A stretch of DNA of 64,000 bases, taken from Amycolatopsis jiangsuensis. GTDB lineage: Bacteria > Actinomycetota > Actinomycetes > Mycobacteriales > Pseudonocardiaceae. The DNA is taken from positions 1,798,001 through 1,862,000 of the forward strand of contig NZ_JACHMG010000001.1 of the NCBI RefSeq assembly GCF_014204865.1, given 5' to 3'. The translations under genes and the position numbers were made by a program. The notes beneath the pieces are model-generated. The model was not told the DNA's origin, searched no databases, and worked only from the letters and a program-made list of their open reading frames with translations. Of this stretch, positions 34,313 through 45,832 are shown in pieces (position 1 is the stretch's first letter; every line of letters begins with the position of its first letter).

Positions 34313-35293
34313 TTGCCTGTGTATTCGTCTAGCCTCGCCGGAGTGGACGTCTTCAGCGACCTGATCCGCGGAGTCCGCGCGCACGGCTCCCTGTTCGGCA
34401 GCTCGACCCTGGTTCCGCCCTGGGCGCTGCACTTCGTGGACGGCGCGCCGCTGACCCTGTGCACCGTGCTCACCGGAGCCGGCTGGATCGTTCCGGAGGA
34501 CGCCCCACCCGTGCTGCTCCGTGCCCGCGAGACGATCGTCGTGCGCGGGCCCGGGACGTTCACCTTCGTCGACGAGCTCGGTACCCCGGCCGAGCCGGTC
34601 GCGTGCGGCGAGCACTGCGCGACGCCCGATCAGGGCGGGACCCGGCACCGCCTCGGCTGGAACGACGACGCCCGGGATGGTGCGACGACGCTGATCGTCG
34701 GCGCCTACCCGGTACGCGGCGAAATCAGCCGCCGCCTCCTGGACACGCTGCCCGTCGTCCTGCACGCGGAGGCCGGTGGCACCGCGGACGCCGTGCTGGA
34801 CCACGTCGCCGCCGAGGTCTCCGTCGACGCACCGGGCCAGCAGGTGGTGCTCGACCGGTTGCTGGACTGGATGCTGGTCTGCACGCTGCGCGAGTGGTTC
34901 GACCGGCCGAGCGGCGAGCCACCGGCCTGGTGGGCGGCCCAGCGGGACCCGGTGGTGGGCGGCGCACTGAGCCTGCTGCACGCCGAGCCAGCGGCACCGT
35001 GGACGGTCGCCACGCTGGCCGCCCGCAGCGGGGTGTCCCGCTCGACGCTGGCCAAGCGGTTCGCCGACCTGGTCGGCGAACCGCCGCTGGCCTACCTCAC
35101 GCGCTGGCGCATGACCCTTGCGGCGGACCTCCTGATCGAGCGGGAGGACGTGACCGTCGCGCAGATCGCGCGCACAGTGGGTTACTCCGATCCGTTCGGG
35201 TTCAGCGCCGCGTTCAAACGCGTGCGTGGCGCCAGCCCGAGCGAGTTCCGGCGCAATGCCACCGTTTCCGCCCCGGTCGCCGCCCACCGCTGA
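34313..35293 (+). CDS. AraC-family regulator with cupin-type sensor domain
   Basis: The protein has up to 326 residues. The N-terminal half has the AraC cupin_6 pattern (WALHFVDGAPLTLCTVLTG, RARETIVVRGPGTFTF), and the C-terminal third has two HTH motifs (TVATLAARSGVSRSTLAKRF and TVAQIARTVGYSDPFGFSAAF). I start at the TTG at 34313, which has GAGGAG six bases upstream; a GTG two codons later is equally possible. It diverges from the PPOX-class gene. AraC proteins of this class often control a neighbouring oxidoreductase. Confidence 0.83.
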   Translation: MPVYSSSLAGVDVFSDLIRGVRAHGSLFGSSTLVPPWALHFVDGAPLTLCTVLTGAGWIVPEDAPPVLLRARETIVVRGPGTFTFVDELGTPAEPVACGEHCATPDQGGTRHRLGWNDDARDGATTLIVGAYPVRGEISRRLLDTLPVVLHAEAGGTADAVLDHVAAEVSVDAPGQQVVLDRLLDWMLVCTLREWFDRPSGEPPAWWAAQRDPVVGGALSLLHAEPAAPWTVATLAARSGVSRSTLAKRFADLVGEPPLAYLTRWRMTLAADLLIEREDVTVAQIARTVGYSDPFGFSAAFKRVRGASPSEFRRNATVSAPVAAHR

Positions 35294-35303
35294 CCGGGCG
35301 TGG

Positions 35304-35936
35304 TCAATGCCCGCGCGCGAGCCACTCCTCCAGATGGGGCGCCTCGGTGCCGATGGTCGTGCCGTCACCGTGTCCGGTGTGGACGCGGGTGTCGCCGGGC
35401 AGCGCGAACAGCCGGTCCCGGATCGAGGCGATGATCGTCGGGAAGTCGGAGAACGAACGCCCGGTCGCCCCGGGACCACCGGAGAAGAGCGTGTCCCCGG
35501 AGAACAGTGCCTTCGCCTCGGGCAGGTGCAGGCAGACCGACCCGGGTGAATGGCCCGGGGTGTGGATCGCTTCGAGGACCGTGCCGGCCACCGCGATCCG
35601 TTCGGCGTCGACCAGCGGCCAGAACTTCACGCCAGGGTGGGTCATCTCCCACAGCTGCCGGTCGCCCTCGTGCAGCAGGACCGGGGCGTGCAGGTTCTCC
35701 CCGAGCTGCGGTGCGACCGTGACGTGGTCGTTGTGGCCGTGGGTGCACACCACCGCGAGGACGTCGCGGTTCCCGACCGCCTCGGTGATGGTCTTCTCGT
35801 CGTGCGCCGCGTCGACGATGACGACCTCGTCGTCGTCGCCGATCAGCCAGACGTTGTTGTCCACCTCCCAGGTCCCGCCGTCCAGCGCGAAGACCCCGGA
35901 CGTGCCGACCCGCTCGATGCGCAGTTCGCCGCTCAC
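35304..35936 (-). CDS. Metallo-beta-lactamase-fold hydrolase linked to mscR
   Basis: The 210-residue protein has the MBL metal motif THGHNDH near residue 65-71, a further His in TPGHSPGS, Asp in FSGDTLF, and a final GHG in VHTGHGDG. It is a glyoxalase II-like single domain. It overlaps mscR by ATGA, an arrangement also known in mycobacteria, where the MBL protein is thought to hydrolyse the S-formyl-mycothiol made by MscR. That role is inferred from the pairing. Confidence 0.85.
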   Translation of the reverse strand: MSGELRIERVGTSGVFALDGGTWEVDNNVWLIGDDDEVVIVDAAHDEKTITEAVGNRDVLAVVCTHGHNDHVTVAPQLGENLHAPVLLHEGDRQLWEMTHPGVKFWPLVDAERIAVAGTVLEAIHTPGHSPGSVCLHLPEAKALFSGDTLFSGGPGATGRSFSDFPTIIASIRDRLFALPGDTRVHTGHGDGTTIGTEAPHLEEWLARGH

Positions 35937-37018
35937 CGGACCACCACCGACCGCAGCACCTCACCGGCGTGCATGGTGTGGAAGGCCTTCTCCACGTCCG
36001 CCAGGGAAATCCGCTCGGTGACGAACTTCTCCAGCGGCAGCCTGCCCTGCAGGTGCAGGTCGACGAACATCGGGAAGTCCCGCTCCGGCAGGCAGTCGCC
36101 GTACCAGGACGATTTCAGCGCGCCACCACGGGAGAAGAAGTCGAGCAGCGGCATCTCCAGGCGCAGATCCGGCGTCGGCACGCCCACGAGCACCACGGTG
36201 CCGGCCAGATCGCGGGCGTAGAACGCCTGCTTCCAGGTCTCCGGACGGCCGACCGCGTCGATCACCACGTCCGCGCCGAAGCCGCCGGTCAGGCCGGCGA
36301 TCGCCTCGGCCGCGTCGGTGCCGGTGGTGTTGACCGTGTGCGTCGCGCCGAGGTCACGCGCCCATTCGAGCTTCTTGTCGTCCCGGTCCACGGCGACGAT
36401 CGTGGTGGCACCGGCCAGGCGTGCGCCGGCGATGGCCGCGTCCCCCACTCCCCCGCAGCCGATGACCGCGACCGAGTCGCCGCGGCCGACGCCTCCGGTG
36501 TTGATCGCCGCGCCGAGCCCCGCCATCACGCCGCAGCCGAGCAGCCCGGCGACCGCGGGGTCCACCGCGGGATCGACCTTGGTGCACTGTGCGGCGTGGA
36601 CGAGCGTCTTGTCCGCGAACGCGCCGATCCCCAGCGCCGGGGTCAGTTCGGTGCCGTCGGTGAGCGTCATCCGCTGGGTGGCGTTGAACGTGTCGAAACA
36701 GTACTGCGGGCGGCCGCGCTTGCAAGCCCGGCACTGTCCGCACACCGCGCGCCAGTTGAGGATCACGAAGTCGCCGGGCCGCACCGATTCGACGCCGGCA
36801 CCGACGGTCTCCACCGTGCCGGCCGCCTCGTGGCCGAGCAGGAACGGGAACTCGTCGTTGATCCCGCCGTCGCGGTAGGTCAGGTCGGTGTGGCAGACCC
36901 CGCACGCCGCCACCGAGACGACGACCTCGCCGGGACCGGGATCGGGCAGCACGATGTCGGTCAGCTCGACCGGAGCTCCCTGCGAACGTGCGATCACACC
37001 GCGCACCTGCTGTGGCAT
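35933..37018 (-). CDS. mscR: S-(hydroxymethyl)mycothiol dehydrogenase (mycothiol-dependent formaldehyde dehydrogenase)
   Basis: The 361-residue protein is a zinc-dependent medium-chain dehydrogenase. It has catalytic-zinc residues in CGVCHTDL and GHEAAG, the four-Cys structural zinc lobe in [15 protein letters not shown], the NAD-binding [10 protein letters not shown] and [11 protein letters not shown], and the MscR-type ends [19 protein letters not shown] and LRSVVVR. It oxidises the adduct of formaldehyde and mycothiol. Its position 2.5 kb from sarcosine and dimethylglycine oxidising genes makes sense, because these release formaldehyde when folate is limiting. The start is the ATG at 37018. 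It diverges from the pseudokinase-LuxR gene. Confidence 0.92.
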   Translation of the reverse strand: MPQQVRGVIARSQGAPVELTDIVLPDPGPGEVVVSVAACGVCHTDLTYRDGGINDEFPFLLGHEAAGTVETVGAGVESVRPGDFVILNWRAVCGQCRACKRGRPQYCFDTFNATQRMTLTDGTELTPALGIGAFADKTLVHAAQCTKVDPAVDPAVAGLLGCGVMAGLGAAINTGGVGRGDSVAVIGCGGVGDAAIAGARLAGATTIVAVDRDDKKLEWARDLGATHTVNTTGTDAAEAIAGLTGGFGADVVIDAVGRPETWKQAFYARDLAGTVVLVGVPTPDLRLEMPLLDFFSRGGALKSSWYGDCLPERDFPMFVDLHLQGRLPLEKFVTERISLADVEKAFHTMHAGEVLRSVVVR

Positions 37019-37183
37019 TCGACTGGTTCCTTCACTGTTCCGAGGTGGACGGGCCCGGGGTATGCGTGCCCACGCATGCCCCGCGCGGGACGATAGTTCC
37101 GGCAACGACCGGCCGTGACCTGGTCGGCCGGACAGGAACACCTGGACTTCCGGACAGGTCCGGCCGGGGCTACCCTGAGGCGC

Positions 37184-38428
37184 GTGCACCTGACCGCGCT
37201 GCGTGAAGTCGTCGAAGGACCGCTGCACGGGATCGCCGGCCGCTTCTCGCGGTTCCTCGGCGAACGCTGGCCGCACACCGCGCTCGTCATCTTCACCCGC
37301 GAATGCACCGGCCGTCCGCGCAAGGTGGCCGGTCCGGTCGGGACGGTCGACCGGATCACGATCGCCGAACTCGAGGACCTCAAGGCCGCCACGGCACCCG
37401 GGGAGCCGCTGAGCACGACTGCCACGATCGGTGGCAGGGCCCGCGCGGTATGGGCGGTGCGCGACCGCACCGGCACCCTGCTCGTGCTCGTCACCCGCAC
37501 CGCGAAACGGCTTCCGGAACCCGCGTTGCTGGCCGAGGTGTTCGGCATCGTGGCGACGTCCATCCGGCAGCAGGTGACCCAGGCCAGTCCCGACTACCTC
37601 GCCGAATCCCGTGCGGCGTCGGCAGAACGCGCACGCACGATCGGTGAAATGGCGGCGGCGCAGGAATCCGCACTCGTGGCCATCCTGACCACGCTGCGCT
37701 CACGGAGTCTCGACGACCGCCACGCCCGGCTGACCGCGACGGACTCCGCCGCCACCGCACTGGTGACGCTGCGGTCGGCGCGCACGTCGGACCTCGCCGT
37801 GTCCGAAGAGCCGCCGCTGAGTGCGTTCACCAAGCTGCGCAAGGAGATCCGTCAGATCCTGCGGCACCACGACGCGGAGCTGGAATTCTCCGCGCCGCCC
37901 CGCTCCGCGCCGCCGCTGCCCGGCGAGATCGCGCACGCGGCCCGCGCACTGACCCGCACCTCGGTGCTGGCCTTCACCGCGCAGCCCGATCTGGCCAGGC
38001 TGCGCATCGCGTGGAGCTGCGACGGGGTGAGCCTGCGCATCGACGTCCGCGACCACGAGTCGGGCCGCCTCGACGTGGCTGCTGTGCGCGACCAGCTCGA
38101 CGGACGGGCCCGCGCACTGGGCGGCACCGTCGAATTCGACGCCGTGCCGGAGTGGGGCAGCCGCGCGAGCATCACGCTTCCCCTGCACGTGGCCCCGGAT
38201 CGGTCCGGGGAGGATCCGCTGTCCGGCCTCAACCGGCGTGAGCTGCAAGTGCTCGGCCTGGTCGCGCAGGGCAAGCGCAACAAGACGATCGCCGGCGAGC
38301 TGGGCATCACCGAGAGCACGGTCAAGTTCCACGTGACCGGAGTGCTCAAGAAGCTCGACGCCGGCTCACGCGGCGAAGCGGCGGCACTGGCCCTGGCAGC
38401 GGGCATCGGGGACCACGTCCGGAACTGA
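37184..38428 (+). CDS. LuxR-type regulator with degenerate histidine-kinase core
   Basis: The 414-residue protein ends in a clear LuxR/GerE HTH (residues 345-410: [37 protein letters not shown]). Residues 1-130 look like a small sensor domain. Residues 148-171 read [20 protein letters not shown], matching the HisKA_3 H-box of NarX-type kinases but with Ala where the phosphorylated His and the next Asp should be. Residues 250-334 resemble the kinase ATPase domain, ending [24 protein letters not shown]. It thus appears to be a kinase-like sensor fused directly to an output domain without phosphotransfer. CCGGACAGG repeats at 37128 and 37150 (22 bases apart) precede the GTG start. It diverges from mscR, its likely target. 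Confidence 0.72.
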   Translation: MHLTALREVVEGPLHGIAGRFSRFLGERWPHTALVIFTRECTGRPRKVAGPVGTVDRITIAELEDLKAATAPGEPLSTTATIGGRARAVWAVRDRTGTLLVLVTRTAKRLPEPALLAEVFGIVATSIRQQVTQASPDYLAESRAASAERARTIGEMAAAQESALVAILTTLRSRSLDDRHARLTATDSAATALVTLRSARTSDLAVSEEPPLSAFTKLRKEIRQILRHHDAELEFSAPPRSAPPLPGEIAHAARALTRTSVLAFTAQPDLARLRIAWSCDGVSLRIDVRDHESGRLDVAAVRDQLDGRARALGGTVEFDAVPEWGSRASITLPLHVAPDRSGEDPLSGLNRRELQVLGLVAQGKRNKTIAGELGITESTVKFHVTGVLKKLDAGSRGEAAALALAAGIGDHVRN

Positions 38429-38444
38429 GCACACCCGAACTCGC

Positions 38445-38539
38445 GGATGGAACCACGGCCGAGCACGCCCCGACTCTGGGATGGAACCACGGCCGAGCAC
38501 GCCCCACCCCGCGTAGGGAACCACGGCTGAGACCGGCCG
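38445..38539. repeat. 34-base tandem repeat after the LuxR gene
   Basis: A 27-base segment starting GGATGGAACCACGGCCGAGC occurs identically at 38445-38471 and 38479-38505. A weaker third copy begins at 38513 (GTAGGGAACCACGGCTGAG). The period is exactly 34 bases. It starts 17 bases after the LuxR stop. The copies are not palindromic and there are no nearby cas genes. Confidence 0.85.
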
Positions 38540-38621
38540 GGCCCGGGGCTGGAATCGCCGGCGCGAAGCCATGTTCGCGGCCTCCACGACCGGCATCGGC
38601 CGCGCCAGCCCGGCGACGTCT

Positions 38622-38635
38622 TTAATATATCAGTC
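38622..38635. promoter_or_regulatory. GntR operator candidate in front of gntR
   Basis: TTAATATATCAGTC matches, at 13 of 14 positions, the site TTGATATATCAGTC (minus strand of 47221-47234) in front of the sox operon. It lies 71 bases before the GntR start in the only AT-rich stretch of the region, so autoregulation by the GntR protein is likely. Confidence 0.7.
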
Positions 38636-38705
38636 TGCTCACAGTCATATCCATGACCTACGACAGTGGAAGTACAGCTGGTTACCAGTGCGCTATCATC
38701 GAGGG

Positions 38706-39371
38706 GTGACCATCGCACCCCTCGATGCCGACGCCGGGCCGCGTTCGCTGGCCGACCGTGCCTACCTCGCGATCCAGGACCGTCTCATCATGCTGGACAT
38801 CCCGCCGATGGCGCCGATCGAGGACGGGGTGCTGTCCGAGCAGATCGGGATCGGCCGCACGCCGGTGCGAGAGGCGCTGAAGCGGCTGGAACTGGACCGG
38901 CTGGTGGTCTCCTATCCCCGGCGCGGCACGTTCGCGACCGCGGTGGACATCACCGACCTCGCCTACATTTCCGAGATCCGCGTCCAGCTCGAGCCGCTGG
39001 CCGCGCGCCGGGCCGCCGACAGCGCCGGACAGCAGGTCCGCGCCGGGCTGACCGCGCTCGCGGACGAGTTCGAGGCCGGCGACGTGCACGCGATGGACCG
39101 CCGCACCCTCATGGAGTGGGACCTGCGGGTGCATCGCACGATGTACCGCGCCGCGGGCAACCCGCACCTGGAGGACACCCTGGTGCGCTACCACAATCTG
39201 GCGACCCGGATCTTCTGCCTGTTCCTCGACCGCATGGCGCACTTCGACCGGCACGTGGGCGAGCACGCCGGCCTGCTGCGCGCGATCTCCGCCGGGGACA
39301 CCGAGCGGGCCGAGAAGCTGGCCCGCGTGCACGTGACCGGCTTCGAAAAAGCCATCCGCGCGATCATCTGA
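38706..39371 (+). CDS. GntR-family regulator, FadR/FCD subfamily
   Basis: The 221-residue protein has the GntR winged HTH (SLADRAYLAIQDRLIMLDIP, LSEQIGIGRTPVREALKRLE) followed by an all-helical FCD domain with the metal-ligand pattern of Asp in WDLRVHRTMYRAAGNPHLED and the later HVGEHAGLLRAI His residues. It starts with GTG. It converges with the 3' end of the DMGDH-like gene and shares an operator-like site with that operon, so it most likely controls sarcosine/dimethylglycine catabolism in response to a small metal-bound ligand. Confidence 0.85.
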   Translation: MTIAPLDADAGPRSLADRAYLAIQDRLIMLDIPPMAPIEDGVLSEQIGIGRTPVREALKRLELDRLVVSYPRRGTFATAVDITDLAYISEIRVQLEPLAARRAADSAGQQVRAGLTALADEFEAGDVHAMDRRTLMEWDLRVHRTMYRAAGNPHLEDTLVRYHNLATRIFCLFLDRMAHFDRHVGEHAGLLRAISAGDTERAEKLARVHVTGFEKAIRAII

Positions 39372-39426
39372 CCACCCGCCCCAGGATCGCGGCCGGGCCA
39401 GGCATCCGCGCCAGTTCGCCGAACGA

Positions 39427-39466
39427 GTCCACTGAGGACAGCAGGACGAGATTGTCCTCAGTGGAC
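39427..39466. terminator. Perfect 14-base inverted repeat between convergent genes
   Basis: GTCCACTGAGGACA and TGTCCTCAGTGGAC are exact reverse complements around a 12-base loop. It lies in the 167-base gap between the convergent GntR and DMGDH-like genes and probably terminates both. It has no T-tract on either side. The arms resemble the recurrent GTCCAC/GTGGAC words found elsewhere in the window. Confidence 0.6.
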
Positions 39467-39538
39467 AGCCCGAGCGCAGGCTCATGCGCAAGAACTCCTC
39501 GAGTGGGTCCGTGCGCATGCGTCGCCCATCGTCGACGG

Positions 39539-42137
<2,599 letters not shown>

Positions 42138-42731
42138 TCAGCCGGCCGGGCGGTACTCCTGCGCCGCGTCGAGAATCCATTCGGCGAGGTACCCGGCGAA
42201 AGACGGCCGCACGAACAGCCGCAGGTCCTGTTCGCCGAGTGCGAGCAGCAGTACCGCGGTCTGCCCCACCGCGGTCTGCGCGGCCGAACCGCGCGGAAAC
42301 GCCGTGGGCCGCAGATCCAGCGAGCAGCCGAACGACAGCAGGTCCCGGGCGTAGTGCCCCCGCACCCGGAGCGCGGTGCGCTGCGCCGAGACGTCGACGG
42401 CGGCGCCGTCGTAGGCGGACAGGACCCAGCCCAGCTCGTCCTCGAGCTCGTGCGGCGGGCTGTCCTCCGCGGTCACCAGCCATTCGTCCGGACTCAGCCA
42501 GATGATCTGACCATCTGCCGTGTGCGTCCAGGTGTTCGGCGTCAGTGGCAGCGCCGTGCCGACCGCGCGGCCGAACGCGTCGGCGCCCGGGCCGGTGGCG
42601 TCCAGGCGCACGTCCACGGCGGACACCGGCGGCTCGAGCGTGACCACGAGCCCGAGACCCGCCCGGGAGAGCTCGTCCAGTGCCGGCGCCCAGGTTTCCA
42701 GCGGGTGGGTGGGATAGAGGACTTCAGCCAT
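42138..42731 (-). CDS. soxG: Sarcosine oxidase, gamma subunit
   Basis: The 197-residue protein matches the SoxG/GcvT-like fold: the N-terminal HPLETWAPALDEL, PPVSAVDVRLDATG, IIWLSPDEWLV and the DVSAQRTALRVRG segment that are typical of the gamma subunit. It overlaps soxA by eight bases. It is a structural subunit of the heterotetrameric enzyme that oxidises sarcosine to glycine. Confidence 0.85.
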   Translation of the reverse strand: MAEVLYPTHPLETWAPALDELSRAGLGLVVTLEPPVSAVDVRLDATGPGADAFGRAVGTALPLTPNTWTHTADGQIIWLSPDEWLVTAEDSPPHELEDELGWVLSAYDGAAVDVSAQRTALRVRGHYARDLLSFGCSLDLRPTAFPRGSAAQTAVGQTAVLLLALGEQDLRLFVRPSFAGYLAEWILDAAQEYRPAG

Positions 42732-45516
42732 CGCGGCGGGCTCCTTCCGGGTCCACGAGGACGGTTCCGCCGATCTCGGCCTCCACCAGCACTCCGTCCA
42801 CCGGGACGTGCACACGGTCGCCGGCCCGGGCGCGACCGTTGCGCACCAGCGCGAGCGCGAACGGACGGCCGAGTGCCGCGCTGTGGTAGCTGGAGGTGAC
42901 GTGACCGAGCATCGGCACCGGCGGTGCGGGCAGCCGCCCGTCTTCGCACCGCTCGACGATCTGCGAGCCCTCGGGCAACCGGGTCCGCCGATCGGTCGGC
43001 AGCAGCGAGACCAGCTGCTTGCGGAGCGGATTGTGGTTCTCCTGCCGGGAGAACGACCTTTTGCCGAGGAAGTCCTCCTTCTTCTTCGACACCACCCAGC
43101 TCATCCCGAGATCCTGCGGGGTGACGGTGCCGTCGGTGTCCTGCCCGATGATCGGGTAGCCCTTCTCCGCACGCAGCACGTGCATCGTCTCGGTGCCGTA
43201 GGGCGTGATGCCGTAACGCTCCCCCGCGGCCAGCAGCCGGTTCCACAACGCCGGGGCGTACCACCCGCTCACGTTGACCTCCCAGGCCAGCTCCCCGGAG
43301 AAGGAGATGCGCGCCAGCCGTACCGGGACGCCGTCGAGGGTGGTGTCCTGCCAGGACATGAACGGGAATCCCTCGGCGGAGACGTCCACTCCGGGGAACA
43401 CCGCGCCGAGGACGTCCCGCGAACGCGGGCCGGCGACCGGGAAGACCGACCACTGCTCGGTCACCGAGGCGAGATACACCCGCAGGTCCGGCCACTCCGT
43501 CTGCAGCCACTCCTCCATCCACTCCAGCACCGCGGCGGCGTTGCCGGTCGTGGTGGTGACGAGGAACCGGCTCTCCGCGATACGCAGGACCGTGCCGTCG
43601 TCGAAGACCATGCCGTCGTTGTGGCACAGCACTCCGTAGCGCACCCGGCCGACCTTCAGGGTGCTCATCATGTTCGTGTAGAGCCGGTCGAGGAACACCC
43701 CGGAATCCGGGCCCTGCACGTCGATCTTGCCCAGCGTCGACCCGTCGAGAATGCCGACGCCACCACGGACGGCGGCGCACTCCCGCAGGACCGCGGCGTC
43801 CATGTCCTCACCGGGCAGCGGGTAGTAGCGGGCGCGCTTCCACTGCCCCACGTCCTCGAACACCGCACCCCTGGCCACGTGCCAGGCATCCAGCGCCGTG
43901 ATCCGCTCCGGATCGAACAACGTCCCGCGCTCCCGGCCGGCCAGTGCGGCGAACGCGACCGGCGTGTAGGGCGGACGGAACGTCGTCGTGCCGAGCTCGG
44001 CGATGCCGGTGCCGGTGCTGCTGCCGAGCAGGTCCGCGGTGATTCCCGAGGCGAGGATCCCGGAGGTCTTGCCCTGGTCGTGTGCCGTGCCGACGGTCGT
44101 GTAGCGCTTGACGTGCTCCACCGACCGCATTCCGGCACCGACGGCCCGGGCCAGGTCGGCGACCGTGGCGTCGCGCTGGATGTCCACGAACTGCCGGGCC
44201 TGGTCCCCCTCGGTCCGCCACAGCACCTTCACCGGCGTGTGCGCCGGTTCCGGACCGGCCACCGGAGCTTCGTCGCCGGCGCCGGCCCGCAGCACGTCCG
44301 CGAGAGCGAAGGTCCCGTTGGCGGCACCGATCACGCTGATCCCGGGCAGCGTGCCGGCGGGCCGGAACGCGCCGAGCGCCGGATCGTAGCCGAGCTCGCC
44401 CTTGACGTGGCTGAACAGGTGCGCCGCCGGATTCCAGCCACCGGAGACGAGCAGGAGATCCGCCGGAAGCCGGATGGTGCCGTCCGGTGTGCGTGCGAGC
44501 ACTCCGGCGACCCGTTCCGCGCCCTCGGTGGCGGTGACCACTGTGGACGGCAGCACGGAAATATCTTTGGCCGCGCAGCGAGCTTCCCACTCGACCGGGC
44601 TGTGGTCGCGTGCGTCGAGCACGGTCACCGCGGCGCCGGCTTCCGCGAGATCGGCAGCCACCGCGTAGGCCGCGTCGTCGGTGGTGAAGACCACGACCTC
44701 GCGGCCCGCCAGCACGCCGTAGCGGTGCAGGAAGTCCCGCGCCGCCGAGGCGAGCATGATCCCGGGCCGGTCGTTGTCCTCGAACACCACCGGCCGCTCG
44801 ATCGCCCCGGTCGCGATGACCACCTTCAACGCCCGGATCCGGTGCACGCGCTGACGCGCCCGGTGTGCCGGGGCCGCGGTGCCCAGGTGATCGGTGCGGC
44901 GTTCGAGCGCGAGCACGAACCCGTCGTCGTAGTGGCCGAACGCGGTGGTCCGCTGCAGGTGCTGTACCTGCGGGTTCGCCGCCAGCTCGGTGACGACTCC
45001 CGCGAAGAACTCGCGCGACAGGCGTCCGCCGACGATCTCGGTGCCGGTGAGCGTGCCGCCGGGCTCGGCACGGTCGTCGACCAGCACCACGCTCTCCCCG
45101 GCCCGTGCCGCACTGCGCGCCGCGAGCAGCCCTGCCGGGCCCGCGCCCACGACGAGAGTGTCGGTGTGGGTGTGTTTCCGGTCGTACCGCGCCGGATCGG
45201 GCGCGTCGGCCAGCCATCCCTGACCGTCCACTCCGTACGCGACGAGGCCGTCGGTCAGCTCGACCACGGAGGCCTGCAGCATCGGCTCGGGGAACGGCTT
45301 CTCGATCTGCACCAGCCCGGTCGGGTCCTCCGTCCACGCCGCGCCGATCCCGCGCGGCCGGCCCAGCTTCACGCTCGTGCCGACCAGGTGCACGTCGTTC
45401 GCCAGCAGCGCGGACGCGAGGGTGTCACCGGGATGGCCCGCATACGTGCGGCCGTCGAAGGTGAAAGTGAGGGTGCGGCCGCGTTCCACCCGGCCGTATC
45501 CGGCGACTCGGCTCAT
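42724..45516 (-). CDS. soxA: Sarcosine oxidase, alpha subunit
   Basis: The 930-residue protein has an N-terminal ferredoxin-like region (LTFTFDGRTYAGHPGDTLASA...), an NAD-binding Rossmann motif (VVGAGPAGLLAARSAARAGE), the SoxA domain with a second nucleotide segment, and C-terminal GcvT folate domains (VYLASVTEQWSVFPVAGPRS, ELAWEVNVSGWYAP). This is the classical alpha subunit that binds NAD and tetrahydrofolate. AGGAGG precedes the ATG. It overlaps soxD by four bases and soxG by eight. Confidence 0.95.
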   Translation of the reverse strand: MSRVAGYGRVERGRTLTFTFDGRTYAGHPGDTLASALLANDVHLVGTSVKLGRPRGIGAAWTEDPTGLVQIEKPFPEPMLQASVVELTDGLVAYGVDGQGWLADAPDPARYDRKHTHTDTLVVGAGPAGLLAARSAARAGESVVLVDDRAEPGGTLTGTEIVGGRLSREFFAGVVTELAANPQVQHLQRTTAFGHYDDGFVLALERRTDHLGTAAPAHRARQRVHRIRALKVVIATGAIERPVVFEDNDRPGIMLASAARDFLHRYGVLAGREVVVFTTDDAAYAVAADLAEAGAAVTVLDARDHSPVEWEARCAAKDISVLPSTVVTATEGAERVAGVLARTPDGTIRLPADLLLVSGGWNPAAHLFSHVKGELGYDPALGAFRPAGTLPGISVIGAANGTFALADVLRAGAGDEAPVAGPEPAHTPVKVLWRTEGDQARQFVDIQRDATVADLARAVGAGMRSVEHVKRYTTVGTAHDQGKTSGILASGITADLLGSSTGTGIAELGTTTFRPPYTPVAFAALAGRERGTLFDPERITALDAWHVARGAVFEDVGQWKRARYYPLPGEDMDAAVLRECAAVRGGVGILDGSTLGKIDVQGPDSGVFLDRLYTNMMSTLKVGRVRYGVLCHNDGMVFDDGTVLRIAESRFLVTTTTGNAAAVLEWMEEWLQTEWPDLRVYLASVTEQWSVFPVAGPRSRDVLGAVFPGVDVSAEGFPFMSWQDTTLDGVPVRLARISFSGELAWEVNVSGWYAPALWNRLLAAGERYGITPYGTETMHVLRAEKGYPIIGQDTDGTVTPQDLGMSWVVSKKKEDFLGKRSFSRQENHNPLRKQLVSLLPTDRRTRLPEGSQIVERCEDGRLPAPPVPMLGHVTSSYHSAALGRPFALALVRNGRARAGDRVHVPVDGVLVEAEIGGTVLVDPEGARRDG

Positions 45517-45815
45517 GCCGACACCTCCTGATGACGCCGCACGACGGCGGGTACCGGATCACCGACGCGGTAGGTCGCCAGGAACTCGTAGGTCCGGGTG
45601 TCGCGCACCGCGTTGAACCATTTGCGGCAGCCCGTGGCATGGCTCCACCGTTCGGCGAACGGTCCCTTCGGGTTGTCGCGGTAGAAGACGAACTCGGCCC
45701 ATTCCCGGTCGGACAGCGCGGCCGGGTCGTCCGGGTAGGCCACCTCGGCCTGGCCGCCGTAGTGGAACTCGACCTCTTCACGCGGGCCGCACCACGGGCA
45801 GTGGATCAGTTGCAT
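45513..45815 (-). CDS. soxD: Sarcosine oxidase, delta subunit
   Basis: The 100-residue protein begins MQLIHCPWCGPREEVEFHYG and contains SHATGCRKWFN, giving the Cys-Cys...His...Cys set that binds zinc in SoxD. The length is standard. It overlaps soxA by ATGA and starts 17 bases after soxB. Confidence 0.95.
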   Translation of the reverse strand: MQLIHCPWCGPREEVEFHYGGQAEVAYPDDPAALSDREWAEFVFYRDNPKGPFAERWSHATGCRKWFNAVRDTRTYEFLATYRVGDPVPAVVRRHQEVSA

Positions 45816-45832
45816 GGTTGTCCTCGCTGGGG

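Noticed and set aside
38445..38539. Possible CRISPR array from the regularly spaced 27-base units
   Set aside because: Only two good copies, spacers of seven bases, no palindromic repeat and no cas genes.
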